The position numbers were made by a program, and so were the translations under genes. Positions 33,283-42,050 of a stretch of DNA of 50,018 nt are shown one piece after another (positions within the stretch are counted from its first letter, which is position 1; each line of letters opens with the position of its first letter). Below the pieces are notes generated by a model, which was not told the origin of the DNA, did not search any database, and saw only the letters and a program-made list of their open reading frames with translations. Source of the stretch: Actinomadura montaniterrae (lineage in GTDB: Bacteria > Actinomycetota > Actinomycetes > Streptosporangiales > Streptosporangiaceae); assembly GCF_008923365.1 (NCBI RefSeq), contig NZ_WBMR01000052.1, forward strand, positions 1 through 50,018, given 5' to 3'.

Positions 33283-34182
33283 TCAGGCTTCCGCGTCGTC
33301 CAGACCGGCGAACAGGTCGGTCTCGCGGCGGCCGGGGCCGACCGGGCCGAGCTCGCCCGCCTGGAGGATGAAGTACTCGGTGCCGAACGCCTGCTGCCCG
33401 AGGTTGTTCGACAGCGCGAAGAACGGCCCGGCCGCCTCCGGCGCCACCGTGATCTGGGTGCGGTGCGCGCGCAGCGCCGCCAGCTTGGCGGGCAGGTGCG
33501 CGCGGGCGTCCACGACCGTGGTGACCTGCCCGTCCGGCACGCCGGAGCCGAGCTCGTCCAGCCCGGCGACCCGCGCGAACGGCAGCTTCGCCTCGCGCAT
33601 CACCGCGATCGCCCGCGCCAGCACGGTGCGCGGGGTGGCGTAGGCGTAGAACTTCTTGGCCCGCCACGGCTCCTGCCCGTCCTCGAAGGACGGGTCGGCG
33701 GCCAGCTCGAACGCCCGCCAGGCGACGCGGTGCGCCTGGATGTGGTCGGGGTGGCCGTAGTTGCCGCGCTCGTCGTAGGTGACGATGACGTGCGGCCGGA
33801 CGTCCCGGATGATCTTCGCGAGCTCCGCGCCGGCCTCGTCGACGTCGGCCTGCCAGAAGCTGCGCGGGTCGTCGTTGGTGGCGGTGCCCATCATGCCCGA
33901 GTCGCGCCACCGGCCGGGACCGCCGAGGTAGCGGTGGTCGCGCACGCCGAGCGCCGCGGCCGCCTCCGCCATCTCCCCGATCCGGTACTCGCCGAGGCGG
34001 TCCTCCTTGTCGGAGGCCAGATGGCGCAGCTCATCGGGGATGACCTCGCCCTCCTCGCCCAGCGTGCAGGTGACGAGACAGACGTGGGCGCCCTCGGCGG
34101 CGTACTTGGCCATGGTCGCCCCGGTCCCGATGGACTCGTCGTCCGGATGGGCATGGACGAACAGGATCCGCGGCTCCTTCAT
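33283..34182 (-). CDS. mshB: Mycothiol biosynthesis deacetylase MshB
   Basis: This 299-residue LmbE-fold zinc hydrolase has AHPDDE (His12, Asp15) and NYGHPDHIQAH as its metal and catalytic motifs. TLGEEGEVIPDELRHLASD, YLGGPGRWRDSGMMGT and ANDDPRSFWQADVDEA-type segments are specific for N-acetyl-1-D-myo-inosityl-2-amino-2-deoxy-glucopyranoside deacetylase. It makes GlcN-Ins, the acceptor for cysteine in mycothiol synthesis. I prefer the ATG at 34182, seven bases after TAGGCT (leaderless), over the GTG at 34188. It marks the host as an actinomycete. Confidence 0.95.
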   Translation of the reverse strand: MKEPRILFVHAHPDDESIGTGATMAKYAAEGAHVCLVTCTLGEEGEVIPDELRHLASDKEDRLGEYRIGEMAEAAAALGVRDHRYLGGPGRWRDSGMMGTATNDDPRSFWQADVDEAGAELAKIIRDVRPHVIVTYDERGNYGHPDHIQAHRVAWRAFELAADPSFEDGQEPWRAKKFYAYATPRTVLARAIAVMREAKLPFARVAGLDELGSGVPDGQVTTVVDARAHLPAKLAALRAHRTQITVAPEAAGPFFALSNNLGQQAFGTEYFILQAGELGPVGPGRRETDLFAGLDDAEA

Positions 34183-34263
34183 GGTCACGAGCCTACTCAG
34201 GCGTCGCGGGCACGGCGATGACCGCCCTGCCCGGGCGGCCCCGGCCGTGCGGGCGGGCGCTCG

Positions 34264-35709
34264 TCAGTTCGTGCCCCCTCCGCCGGTGCCGCCGCCCCCG
34301 CCGGTGCCGCCACCTCCGGTGCCGCCACCGGAGGTGTGCGTCGGGTTGGTGGTCGGCGTGTGCGACGTCGGGGGCTCGCTCGTCGGAGGCTCGCTCGTCG
34401 GAGGCTCGCTGGTCGGGGCCTCAGTGGTCGGGATGCGGGTGGGCGCCGTGTGCGTGGGACGCGGCGGGCGGGTGTACGTGGGCCGCTCCGTCGTCGGCTC
34501 CTCGCTGGTCGGGCTGTCGGAGGCCGACGCGGAGTCCGAGACGGTCGGGGACGTCCCCGGGTTCGGGGACTCGTTGTTACCCCGGTTCGCCATGAACAGG
34601 CCCACGACCAGCGCCAGCACGGCGATCGCCGCGATCCCCGCGAAGATCGGCCACTTGGACCGGCGCTCCGGCTCGAAGTCGTCGTAGCCGGTGTGCCGGC
34701 CGCCGCCCCGGTACGGCGGCTGCTGGACGGGCGGCAGCGTGCCGGTGTAGTTCGCCGGCGACACCCGCTGCGTCTGCCCGCCGTGCGGCCCGGCCTGCGC
34801 GGCCCCGAAGGCGGCGGCGGCGCCCGCGCCGGCGGCGAGCGTGGAGCCCTCCGCCAGCATCGTGGTGGCCTGCGCGGGGTCGTCCATCCGGGTCTGGCCG
34901 GCGCCGCCCGGCCCGCTGCCGATCAGCGCCATCATCAGCTGCTGCGCGGTGGGCCGCCGCTGCGGCTCCTTCACCAGGCACGCCGCGACGAGCCGGCGCA
35001 GGTCGGCGGGCACGCCCTCCAGGTACGGCGGCTCGTTCATCACCCGGTTGATCACCGCGACGACGGTGTCGTCGCCGAACGGCGGGTGCCCGGTCGCGGC
35101 GAACACCATCGTGGTCGCCCACGCCCACACGTCCACGGCCTCGGTGAGGGTGGCGCCCGCCACCTGCTCGGGGGCCATGTAGGACGGGGTGCCGATCGCC
35201 TTGGTCGCGTTGGTCTGGCCGGTGTCCAGCGCCCGCGCGATGCCGAAGTCGATCACCCGGGGGCCGTCCGGCGCCATGATCACGTTGTGCGGCTTGAAGT
35301 CGCGGTGCACGATCCCGGCCTGGTGGATCGCGACCAGCGCGGTCGCGGTGCCGATCGCGAGCCGGTCCAGCGCCGCGCCGGTGATCGGCCCGGTCTCGGT
35401 GACCTGCTTGTACAGCGACGGGCCCGGCACGTACTCGCTGGCGATGTAGGGCTGGTCGCCCGCGACGTCGGCCTCCAGCACCTGCGCGGTGCAGAACCGG
35501 GCGACCTGCTTGGCGGCCTGCGCCTCGCGGACGAACCGGTTGCGCGCGCCGGCGTCGGCGGACAGGTCGGCGCGCAGCAGCTTGATGGCGGCCCTGTTAC
35601 CCGAGGCGTCGACGCCCGCGTAGACGACCCCCTGGCCGCCCTCGCCGAGCCGTTCGACGATCTCGTACGAGCCCAGCCGCCGGGGATCGCCCGGCTGCAG
35701 CTCCGGCAT
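34264..35709 (-). CDS. Ser/Thr protein kinase with Thr/Pro-rich external tail
   Basis: The 481-residue kinase has a full catalytic domain (about 14-265): GEGGQG (22-27), Lys43, HRDFKPHN (Asp137), DFG (154-156) and YMAPE. A juxtamembrane linker, one transmembrane helix (about 353-374) and an external tail rich in Ser, Thr and Pro follow. The tail includes three SEPPT repeats and ends in Gly-rich GGGTGGGG repeats. No PASTA or sensor domain is present. GGAG lies seven bases before the ATG. The 15-bp DNA repeat at 34373-34417 encodes the SEPPT units and may vary in copy number. Confidence 0.93.
   Translation of the reverse strand: MPELQPGDPRRLGSYEIVERLGEGGQGVVYAGVDASGNRAAIKLLRADLSADAGARNRFVREAQAAKQVARFCTAQVLEADVAGDQPYIASEYVPGPSLYKQVTETGPITGAALDRLAIGTATALVAIHQAGIVHRDFKPHNVIMAPDGPRVIDFGIARALDTGQTNATKAIGTPSYMAPEQVAGATLTEAVDVWAWATTMVFAATGHPPFGDDTVVAVINRVMNEPPYLEGVPADLRRLVAACLVKEPQRRPTAQQLMMALIGSGPGGAGQTRMDDPAQATTMLAEGSTLAAGAGAAAAFGAAQAGPHGGQTQRVSPANYTGTLPPVQQPPYRGGGRHTGYDDFEPERRSKWPIFAGIAAIAVLALVVGLFMANRGNNESPNPGTSPTVSDSASASDSPTSEEPTTERPTYTRPPRPTHTAPTRIPTTEAPTSEPPTSEPPTSEPPTSHTPTTNPTHTSGGGTGGGGTGGGGGTGGGGTN
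34373..34417. repeat. 15-bp tandem repeat, three copies
   Basis: Two identical units of GGCTCGCTCGTCGGA and a third with two changes run head to tail in the kinase tail region. Each encodes one SEPPT pentapeptide on the minus strand. Confidence 0.9.
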
Positions 35710-35884
35710 GGACCACTCCTTCAACGCCCGCGAGACAAAAGCTTGGGGAGGTCTTGAGCTTACGCGAGCGGGGCCATGCCCAAGGGCCGTTCCCCGGCCG
35801 CGATGACCGCCCGGAATCATAGGGGCAGGCACGGGCGCCGCGCCGCCGTTCGGGGAGGCTCGCGGGCTGGCAGACTCGGATGTC

Positions 35885-37966
35885 ATGAGCATCAGCTATC
35901 CGCGGCAGAGCGCCCGCACCCGCCGTTTCACCCTCGGCGTCCCGCGCGCCTTCCAGATCGCGCCGGACGGGACGCGCGTGATCTTCCTGCGCACGAGGGC
36001 GGGCGACGATCCGGTGACCTGCCTGTGGACGCTGGACACCGGCACCGGCGAGGAGCGCCTCGTCGCCGACCCGGCCGCGCTGGACGTGCCGGGCGAGGAG
36101 AACCTGCCCGCCGAGGAGCGGGCCCGCCGCGAGCGCGCGCGCGAGCAGGCCGGCGGCATCGTCGGCTACGCCACCGACCGCGAGATGCGGCAGGCCGTGT
36201 TCACCCTGGGCGGGCGGCTCCACGTCGCCGACCTCGGAAGCGGGCAGGTCCGCGAGCTGCCCGCGCAGGCGCCGGTGTTCGACCCGCGCCCCGACCCGGC
36301 GGGCCGCCGCGTCGCCTACGTGTCCGGGCGGACGCTGCGGGTGATCGAGATCGACGGCTCGGAAGACCGGGCCGTCGTGCAGCCGGAGTCGGAGCAGATC
36401 TCCTACGGGCTCGCCGAGTTCGTCGCGGCCGAGGAGATGGGCCGGATGCGCGGCCACTGGTGGTCGCCGGACGGCGGGACCCTGCTCGTCGCCCGGGTCG
36501 ACGAGACGCCGGTGCAGCGCTGGCACATCGCCGACCCCGCCAACCCGGACCGGACGCCCGCCGAGATCGCCTACCCGGCGGCGGGCACGCCGAACGCGAT
36601 CGTGTCGCTGGTCCTGCTGAAGGTGGACGGCGGCCGGACCGGCGTCGCGTGGGACCGCGGCATGTTCCCCTACGTCGTCACCGCGTCGTGGGACCGGCAC
36701 GGCCTGCTGATCGTCGTGCAGCCGCGCGACCAGCGGTCCCAGCGGGTGCTGCGGGTCGACCCGTCCAATGGGGAGACGTCGCTGGTGCACAACGAGCACG
36801 ACCCGGTGTGGACCGACATCGTGCCCGGGCTGCCCGCGCACACGGGGACGGGCGACCTGGTGTGGGTCACCGAGGACCGCGAGACCGACACGCGCCGCAT
36901 CACGATCGGCGGCAAGCCCGTCACGCCGGGCGGCCTGCAGGTCCGCTCGATCCTCGGCGTGGAGGGCGAGTCGATCCTGTTCACCGCCTCGGAGGAGCCC
37001 ACGGAGGTGCACCTCTACTCCTACGACGCGGAGGAGATCGTCCGGCTGACCGACGGGCAGGGCGTGTTCGGCGGGGTCCGGGCCGCCGGTGTGACGGTCG
37101 TCACGGGATCGCGGCTGGACCGTCCGGGCACCGAGGTCGAGGTGCGCGAGCCGTCCGGCATCCACCCGGTCGCGTCGCTCGCCGAGACGCCGGTGATCAC
37201 GCCGCGGGTCGAGCTGCTGCGCGCCGGGGACCGCGAGATCCGCACCGCCGTGGTGCTGCCGGCCGGCTGGAAGCCGGGCGACGGGCGGCTGCCCGTCCTG
37301 ATGGACCCCTACGGCGGCCCGCACGCGCAGCGGGTGCTGGCCGTCCAGCGGGCGTACTGCGAGGCGCAGTGGCTCGCCGACCAGGGCTTCGCCGTGGTGA
37401 TCGCGGACGGCCGCGGCACGCCGGGCCGCGGCCCGGTCTGGGACCGCGCGGTCCGCGGCGACTTCGTCGAGCCGGTGCTGGAGGACCAGATCACCGCGCT
37501 GATCGAGGCGGCGCGGCTGCATCCGGCGGCGCTCGACCTGGACCGGGTCGGCATCCGCGGCTGGTCGTTCGGCGGCTGGCTGGCGGCCCTGGCGGTGCTG
37601 CGCCGCCCGGACGTGTTCCATGCGGGCATCGCGGGCGCGCCCGTCACCGACTGGCGGCTGTACGACACCCACTACACCGAGCGGTACCTCGGCCACCCCG
37701 ACGAGGAGCCGGAGTCCTACGCCGCGAACTCGCTGATCGAGATGGCCGGCGACCTGAAGCGCCCGCTGATGATCATCCACGGGCTCGCCGACGACAACGT
37801 GGTCGCCGCGCACACGCTGCGGCTGTCGTCGGCGCTGCTGGCCGCCGGCCGCCCGCACACCGTCCTGCCGCTGTCCGGCGTCACCCACATGACCCCGCAG
37901 GAGGTCGTGGCGGAGAACCTCCTCCTGATCCAGGTCGAGTACCTCAAGACCGCCCTGGCCCGATGA
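35885..37966 (+). CDS. S9 family peptidase, DPP-IV-like
   Basis: The 693-residue protein has an N-terminal beta-propeller and a C-terminal alpha/beta-hydrolase domain. The GLAEFVAAEEMGR segment carries the double-Glu motif that anchors the substrate N terminus in dipeptidyl peptidase IV enzymes. The triad is Ser in GWSFGGW, Asp in HGLADDNV and His in GVTHMTPQE, and RGTPGRGPVWDRAV is typical of S9 peptidases. No signal peptide is present, so it is probably cytoplasmic and trims Xaa-Pro or Xaa-Ala dipeptides. It diverges from the Ser/Thr kinase gene across about 175 bases. Confidence 0.92.
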   Translation: MSISYPRQSARTRRFTLGVPRAFQIAPDGTRVIFLRTRAGDDPVTCLWTLDTGTGEERLVADPAALDVPGEENLPAEERARRERAREQAGGIVGYATDREMRQAVFTLGGRLHVADLGSGQVRELPAQAPVFDPRPDPAGRRVAYVSGRTLRVIEIDGSEDRAVVQPESEQISYGLAEFVAAEEMGRMRGHWWSPDGGTLLVARVDETPVQRWHIADPANPDRTPAEIAYPAAGTPNAIVSLVLLKVDGGRTGVAWDRGMFPYVVTASWDRHGLLIVVQPRDQRSQRVLRVDPSNGETSLVHNEHDPVWTDIVPGLPAHTGTGDLVWVTEDRETDTRRITIGGKPVTPGGLQVRSILGVEGESILFTASEEPTEVHLYSYDAEEIVRLTDGQGVFGGVRAAGVTVVTGSRLDRPGTEVEVREPSGIHPVASLAETPVITPRVELLRAGDREIRTAVVLPAGWKPGDGRLPVLMDPYGGPHAQRVLAVQRAYCEAQWLADQGFAVVIADGRGTPGRGPVWDRAVRGDFVEPVLEDQITALIEAARLHPAALDLDRVGIRGWSFGGWLAALAVLRRPDVFHAGIAGAPVTDWRLYDTHYTERYLGHPDEEPESYAANSLIEMAGDLKRPLMIIHGLADDNVVAAHTLRLSSALLAAGRPHTVLPLSGVTHMTPQEVVAENLLLIQVEYLKTALAR

Positions 37967-37972
37967 GCGCCC

Positions 37973-38007
37973 GCGTGGCCGGGGAAGCCGTTCTTCCCCG
38001 GCCACGC
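37973..38007 (+). terminator. Hairpin terminator after the S9 peptidase
   Basis: A perfect 15-bp stem (37973-37987 with 37993-38007) and a CCGTT loop lie six bases past the stop codon. No T tract follows. Confidence 0.75.
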
Positions 38008-38100
38008 AACGACCCGGACCGTCGCGATCGCGAGCGAAGCCAAGTTCGAGCCTGCGAGAACTTGATCGCGCAGCGAGCCCCTGGGCGAGCCGGAGCGATG

Positions 38101-38240
38101 CAGCGATCGCACGCATCGCCCGTTGAAGGAAGGCGCCCCAGCGCCTGACGCCGAGGGTGGTGCCATCAACACAGCGATCGCACGCATTGCCCGCCGAAGG
38201 AAGGCCCTCTAGGGCCTGACGCCAAGGGCAATGCCAACTA
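38101..38240. repeat. Tandem structured element, two 71-bp units
   Basis: Two head-to-tail copies, each starting CAGCGATCGCACGCAT, lie at about 38101-38171 and 38172-38240. Each folds into a 9-bp outer stem (38113-38121 with 38155-38163; 38184-38192 with 38226-38234) and a 6-bp inner hairpin (38131-38146; 38202-38217). Several differences between the copies fall at paired positions and keep the pairing: the inner stem AGGCGC/GCGCCT in copy 1 becomes AGGCCC/GGGCCT in copy 2. The second copy runs into the stop codon of the ABC transporter gene. The stretch before it (38008-38100) has a further 7-bp hairpin at about 38041-38063. It is not a coding region. Confidence 0.8.
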
Positions 38241-39962
38241 ACTCTGCCAGGACGTCCAGAGGGCGGCGTAGGAGCCGTTCTGGGCCAGGAGCTCGTCGTG
38301 GGTGCCGAGCTCGGTGATGCGGCCGTCCTCGACGACCGCGACGCGGTCGGCGTCGTGCGCGGTGTGCAGCCGGTGCGCGATCGCGACGACGGTCCGGCCG
38401 TCCAGGACGGCGGCGAGGGTGCTCTCCAGCCGGCGGGCGGCGCGCGGGTCGAGCAGCGACGTCGCCTCGTCCAGCACCAGCGTGTGCGGGTCGGCGAGGA
38501 CGAGCCGGGCCAGCGCGAGCTGCTGCGCCTGCGCGGGCGACAGCGTCGCGCCGCCCTCGCCGACCTCGGCGTCCAGGCCGGGGCCGTCCCAGTCGACGGT
38601 CGCGAGGACGTCGCGCATCCGGGCGTCGGACGCGTCCGGGCGGGCCATCGCCAGGTTCTCGCGGAGCGTGCCGCGGAACACGTGGTGCTCCTGCGTGACG
38701 AGCGCGACGTGGCCGCGCAGGTCGTCGAGGGGCAGCTCGACCAGCGGGACGGGGGCGTCCGAGCCGACCGTGACCGCGCCGGAGCGCGGGCCGTCGATCC
38801 CGGCGAGCAGGCGGCCCAGCGTGGACTTCCCGGCGCCGCTCGGCCCGACCATCGCCAGCCGCTCGCCCGGCCGCAGGTCGAGGTCGACGCCGTGCAGGAC
38901 GTCGCGGCCCGTCCGGTAGGAGTAGCGGACGTCCCGCGCGGTGAGCCGCTCGCCGTCCGGGCGCCGCTCGCCCGGCTCCCGGTCCGCCGGGACGTTCCCG
39001 ACGCCGAGCAGCCGGGCCAGGGACGCGCCGCCGAGCTGCAGCTCGTCCAGCTTGGACAGCAGCATGTCGACCGGTTCGATCAGCTGCTGGACGTACAGGG
39101 TCGCGGCGGTCACCTGCGCGAGCGAGGCCATCCCGTGCGCGTAGAACAGGCCGCCGAACAGCAGGGTCGTCGCGACCGGCAGCACGAACCCGAACTCGGC
39201 GACGGGGAACAGCACCGTCCGCAGCCTCAGTGTGTACCGCTCGGCGGCGTAGCTGCGGGCGATGTCGGCGTCGCCGCGGGCCCGCCGACGGCCGGCGAGG
39301 CCGAACGCCTCGACGGTCCGGGCGCCGTGCACGGTCTCGGCGAGGCCGTCGGCGATCAGCGCCCAGGAGGCGTTCTCGCGCAGGTAGCCGTCCCGGCAGC
39401 GCGGCAGGTACCAGCGCATGACGCCCCACAGGATCGGGACGGACACCAGGCACGGCAGCGCGACCAGCGGGCCGTTGACCAGCAACGCGCCGAAGGTGAA
39501 CGCGCCGACGACGATCGCGACGAGGGTCTCCGGGACCGCCTCGCGCAGCGACGAGCCGAGCGTGTCGACGTCCCGGGACGCGCGGGTGACGAGGTCGCCG
39601 GTGCCGGCCCGCTCGACCGCCGACAGCGGCAGCCCGAGCAGCCGGTCGACGAACTCCTCGCGCAGTTCGGCGAGGACGCGCTGGCCGAGCCGCGCGGAGG
39701 TGAAGTAGGCGTACCGGGTCAGCACGCCCTGGACGATGACGAATCCGGCGATGGCGAGCGCGGTGGTGTCGATGTGGGCGGTCCCGTCGCGGACGCCCTC
39801 GACCAGCTCGCCGAGCAGCCGGGGCGCGACGAGGCCGGCGACCGCGGCGAGCCCGTGCAGCGCCAGCGTGCCGGCGAGGGCGCGGGGATGGCGCAGGGCG
39901 ACGCGCCGCGCGTACGCCCGTACCTGCGCGGGCTCCGCGACCGGCAGGATCTCGGTGCTCAC
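38238..39962 (-). CDS. ABC exporter half-transporter, intact Walker A and degenerate signature
   Basis: The 574-residue protein has six N-terminal membrane helices and a C-terminal ATPase. Walker A is GPSGAGKST, the Q-loop is LVTQEHHVF, Walker B is LVLDEATSLLD and the switch His is in AIAHRL. The signature motif is LSPAQAQQ rather than LSGGQ. It pairs with the upstream gene to form a heterodimeric exporter. The GTG start is preceded by GGAAGGG. The substrate is unknown; multidrug or peptide exporters are the nearest type. Its stop codon lies in the structured repeat. Confidence 0.92.
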   Translation of the reverse strand: MSTEILPVAEPAQVRAYARRVALRHPRALAGTLALHGLAAVAGLVAPRLLGELVEGVRDGTAHIDTTALAIAGFVIVQGVLTRYAYFTSARLGQRVLAELREEFVDRLLGLPLSAVERAGTGDLVTRASRDVDTLGSSLREAVPETLVAIVVGAFTFGALLVNGPLVALPCLVSVPILWGVMRWYLPRCRDGYLRENASWALIADGLAETVHGARTVEAFGLAGRRRARGDADIARSYAAERYTLRLRTVLFPVAEFGFVLPVATTLLFGGLFYAHGMASLAQVTAATLYVQQLIEPVDMLLSKLDELQLGGASLARLLGVGNVPADREPGERRPDGERLTARDVRYSYRTGRDVLHGVDLDLRPGERLAMVGPSGAGKSTLGRLLAGIDGPRSGAVTVGSDAPVPLVELPLDDLRGHVALVTQEHHVFRGTLRENLAMARPDASDARMRDVLATVDWDGPGLDAEVGEGGATLSPAQAQQLALARLVLADPHTLVLDEATSLLDPRAARRLESTLAAVLDGRTVVAIAHRLHTAHDADRVAVVEDGRITELGTHDELLAQNGSYAALWTSWQS

Positions 39963-40019
39963 GTCGTGCCCTTCCGTACTGCGGTTCCGATGGTTTTGTG
40001 GTGCGGTGGCGCGGCCGGG

Positions 40020-41711
40020 TCAGCGGCGCGCGGGCGCCTCGCCGCGGGTGACGGCCGCGGCGTAGCGCGGCTCGGCCCGCAGCAGGTCGCGGTGGGTGCC
40101 CTCCGCGACGACCCGGCCGTCCTCGACGAACGCGACGTGGTCGGCGCGGTCCAGCATCAGCGGGCTGGTCGTGCACACGACCGTGGTGCGGCCGGCGCGG
40201 GCCTCGCCGAGCCGGTCGGCGATGCGCGCCTCGGTGTGCGCGTCGACGGCGCTGGTCGGCTCCACGAGGACCAGCACCTCGGGGTCGGCGGCGAGCGCCC
40301 GGGCGAGCCGGAGCCGCTGCCGCTGCCCGCCGGAGAACTCCCGTCCGGCCTCGGCGACGTGCCGGTCCAGGCCGGACGCGGCGGCGATGTCCTCGGCGGA
40401 CGCCGCGCGCAGCGCCGCGTCCAGGACGGCCGGCGGCGTGCCGGGCGGCGCGAGGGCCTCGGCGAGGGTGCCGGAGAACAGCCGGTCCTCGTTGACCGCG
40501 ACCAGCACGCGGCGGCGCAGCCCGGCGACCTCGCGCAGCGGCACGCCGGCGAAGTCGACGTCGCCGGGCGCGTACCGGCCGAGCCGGTCGGCGATGGCCT
40601 GCGCGTCGCGCGGCTGCGCGGCGGCGACCGCGGTGACCCGCCCGGGCCGCACCACCAGGCCGGACGCGATGTCGACGAGCTCGGCGGGCCCGGCCGGGCG
40701 GGCGGTACCGGCGTCCGGGTCCGGGGCGAGGTCGAGCAGCCGGACGACCCGCCGCGCCGCCACCAGCCCCTTGGTGATCTTGCCGGCGGCCTCGCCGATC
40801 GTGCGCAGCGGGACGATCAGGAACACCGCGTAGCCGTAGCAGGCCACGAGGTCGCCGACGCCGATCTCGCCGCGCGCGACGTAGTGCGCGCCGGCCCAGG
40901 TCACGGCGGCGATCAGCAGGCCGGGCAGGAGCACCTCGGCGCCGGAGATCCGGGACTCGGCGCGGGCCGCGGCGACGCCCGCGTCGCGGACCCGGCCGGA
41001 CAGGGCCCGGTACCGGCCGGAGAACAGCGGCTCCCCGCCGATGCCGCGCAGGATCCGCAGCCCCTCCACGAGGTCGGTGGCGCGGCCGTTCAGCTCGCCG
41101 ACGAGCTCGCGGTGCGCCTCCTCGCGCTCGCGGAACGGGCGCAGCAGCGGCGCGGCGAGCAGCAGCACGAGCGGCACGCCGACCAGCACGATCAGCCCGA
41201 GCTTCGGCGCGGTGGCGAGCAGCACGACCGCCACGACGACGATCGCGACGACGGCGCCGGAGCCGCGGCACACGATGTCGACGACGTCGCCGAGGTGCGC
41301 GACGTCGGACAGGCCGATGCTGACGACCTCGCCCGCGCCGAGCCGCCTCGGCAGCGTCGCGCCCAGCCGGGTCGCGTGCCGGGTGACGATCTGGACGGTC
41401 CGGTAGGCCGACGACAGCCAGAGGAACACCGCCCGCCGGTGCCTGAGGATCCCGGTCGCGGCCTGCACGCCGCCGAGGGCGAGCAGCGCGCCCGTCCAGA
41501 CGAGCAGCGCCCGGTCGTCGCGCCCGGCGACGCCGTCGCCGATGGCGCGGCCGATCGCGGCGGGCATCAGCGCCTGGCTGAGCATCCAGCCGACGCCGAA
41601 CAGCGCGCCGACCAGCACGCCCCGCCATTCGGCGCGCAGCAGCCACAGCAGGTACCGGGCGGGGGATCTGTGGTCGGGGCTGCCTGGATCTTTCTCCGGC
41701 AACGGGTTCAC
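40020..41711 (-). CDS. ABC exporter half-transporter, Walker A lost and intact signature
   Basis: The 563-residue protein has six membrane helices and an ATPase domain. Its nucleotide site is eroded: Walker A reads VTAVAAAQPRDAQAI with no GxxxxGK, Walker B reads LVLVEPTSAVD, and the switch His is replaced in VCTTSPLML. The signature FSGGQRQRLRLARAL is intact. With the downstream partner it would form one working composite ATP site, made of the partner's Walker motifs and this protein's signature. The GTG has a TATCTT box about eight bases upstream, so it is probably leaderless. A 57-base gap separates the pair. Confidence 0.9.
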   Translation of the reverse strand: MNPLPEKDPGSPDHRSPARYLLWLLRAEWRGVLVGALFGVGWMLSQALMPAAIGRAIGDGVAGRDDRALLVWTGALLALGGVQAATGILRHRRAVFLWLSSAYRTVQIVTRHATRLGATLPRRLGAGEVVSIGLSDVAHLGDVVDIVCRGSGAVVAIVVVAVVLLATAPKLGLIVLVGVPLVLLLAAPLLRPFREREEAHRELVGELNGRATDLVEGLRILRGIGGEPLFSGRYRALSGRVRDAGVAAARAESRISGAEVLLPGLLIAAVTWAGAHYVARGEIGVGDLVACYGYAVFLIVPLRTIGEAAGKITKGLVAARRVVRLLDLAPDPDAGTARPAGPAELVDIASGLVVRPGRVTAVAAAQPRDAQAIADRLGRYAPGDVDFAGVPLREVAGLRRRVLVAVNEDRLFSGTLAEALAPPGTPPAVLDAALRAASAEDIAAASGLDRHVAEAGREFSGGQRQRLRLARALAADPEVLVLVEPTSAVDAHTEARIADRLGEARAGRTTVVCTTSPLMLDRADHVAFVEDGRVVAEGTHRDLLRAEPRYAAAVTRGEAPARR

Positions 41712-42050
41712 CGGACGAAGATATGCGGCGGGCCCCGCCGCGATCGAACGATTTTTCCGGGGCGCGCGGTCCGCCGCGGGGACGCCGGCCGGCGCGCCGG
41801 AGGGGGTTTCCGGACCGTCCGGGACCCGCCCTGCGGACGATCACAGGGGTGCGCGGGGAGGTGAGGACACGCTAAGGTCGGAGGGCACGGAGCGAGGTCC
41901 CTCCCGCTCCTCGAGCCGGGACTCCGGCGGCTAAGCAGAAGCCGCTCCCCCGGTGCGGCCCGGCCCTGGCGTCCTGCCCCGCGCAGGAATAACCGGAACG
42001 GTCCGGCCGTTGCCAGTGCCGTCGCCAGCCCCGACTTTTCCGGAAGCTTA
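41712..42050. other. 339-base non-coding region between divergent genes
   Basis: No credible gene lies here. It should carry the start of the ABC operon (minus strand) and the promoter of the receiver-phosphatase gene (plus strand). TAAGGT at 41873-41878 is a possible -10 box for the latter, implying a leader of about 165 bases. One small hairpin, GCGGCT with AGCCGC (41927-41945), is visible. I recognise no riboswitch class. Confidence 0.5.

Noticed and set aside
30541..34221. Very long open frame (1226 codons) on the plus strand across the DHA2, flavin reductase and mshB region
   Set aside because: It is an out-of-frame or antisense shadow caused by high GC. It is Arg/Ala/Pro-rich and has no domain, while the overlapping genes have clear family motifs.
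38101..38240. CRISPR array
   Set aside because: There are only two units, no spacers, and the unit is 71 bp with internal pairing. No cas genes are present.
38209..41864. Two long open frames (about 1200 codons each, one per strand) through the ABC transporter pair
   Set aside because: Both are low-complexity Arg/Gly/Ala-rich shadows of the two ABC genes and have no recognisable domain.
41712..42050. Known riboswitch or tRNA in the long intergenic region
   Set aside because: No conserved core of a riboswitch class I know and no cloverleaf could be drawn. Only one short hairpin is present.
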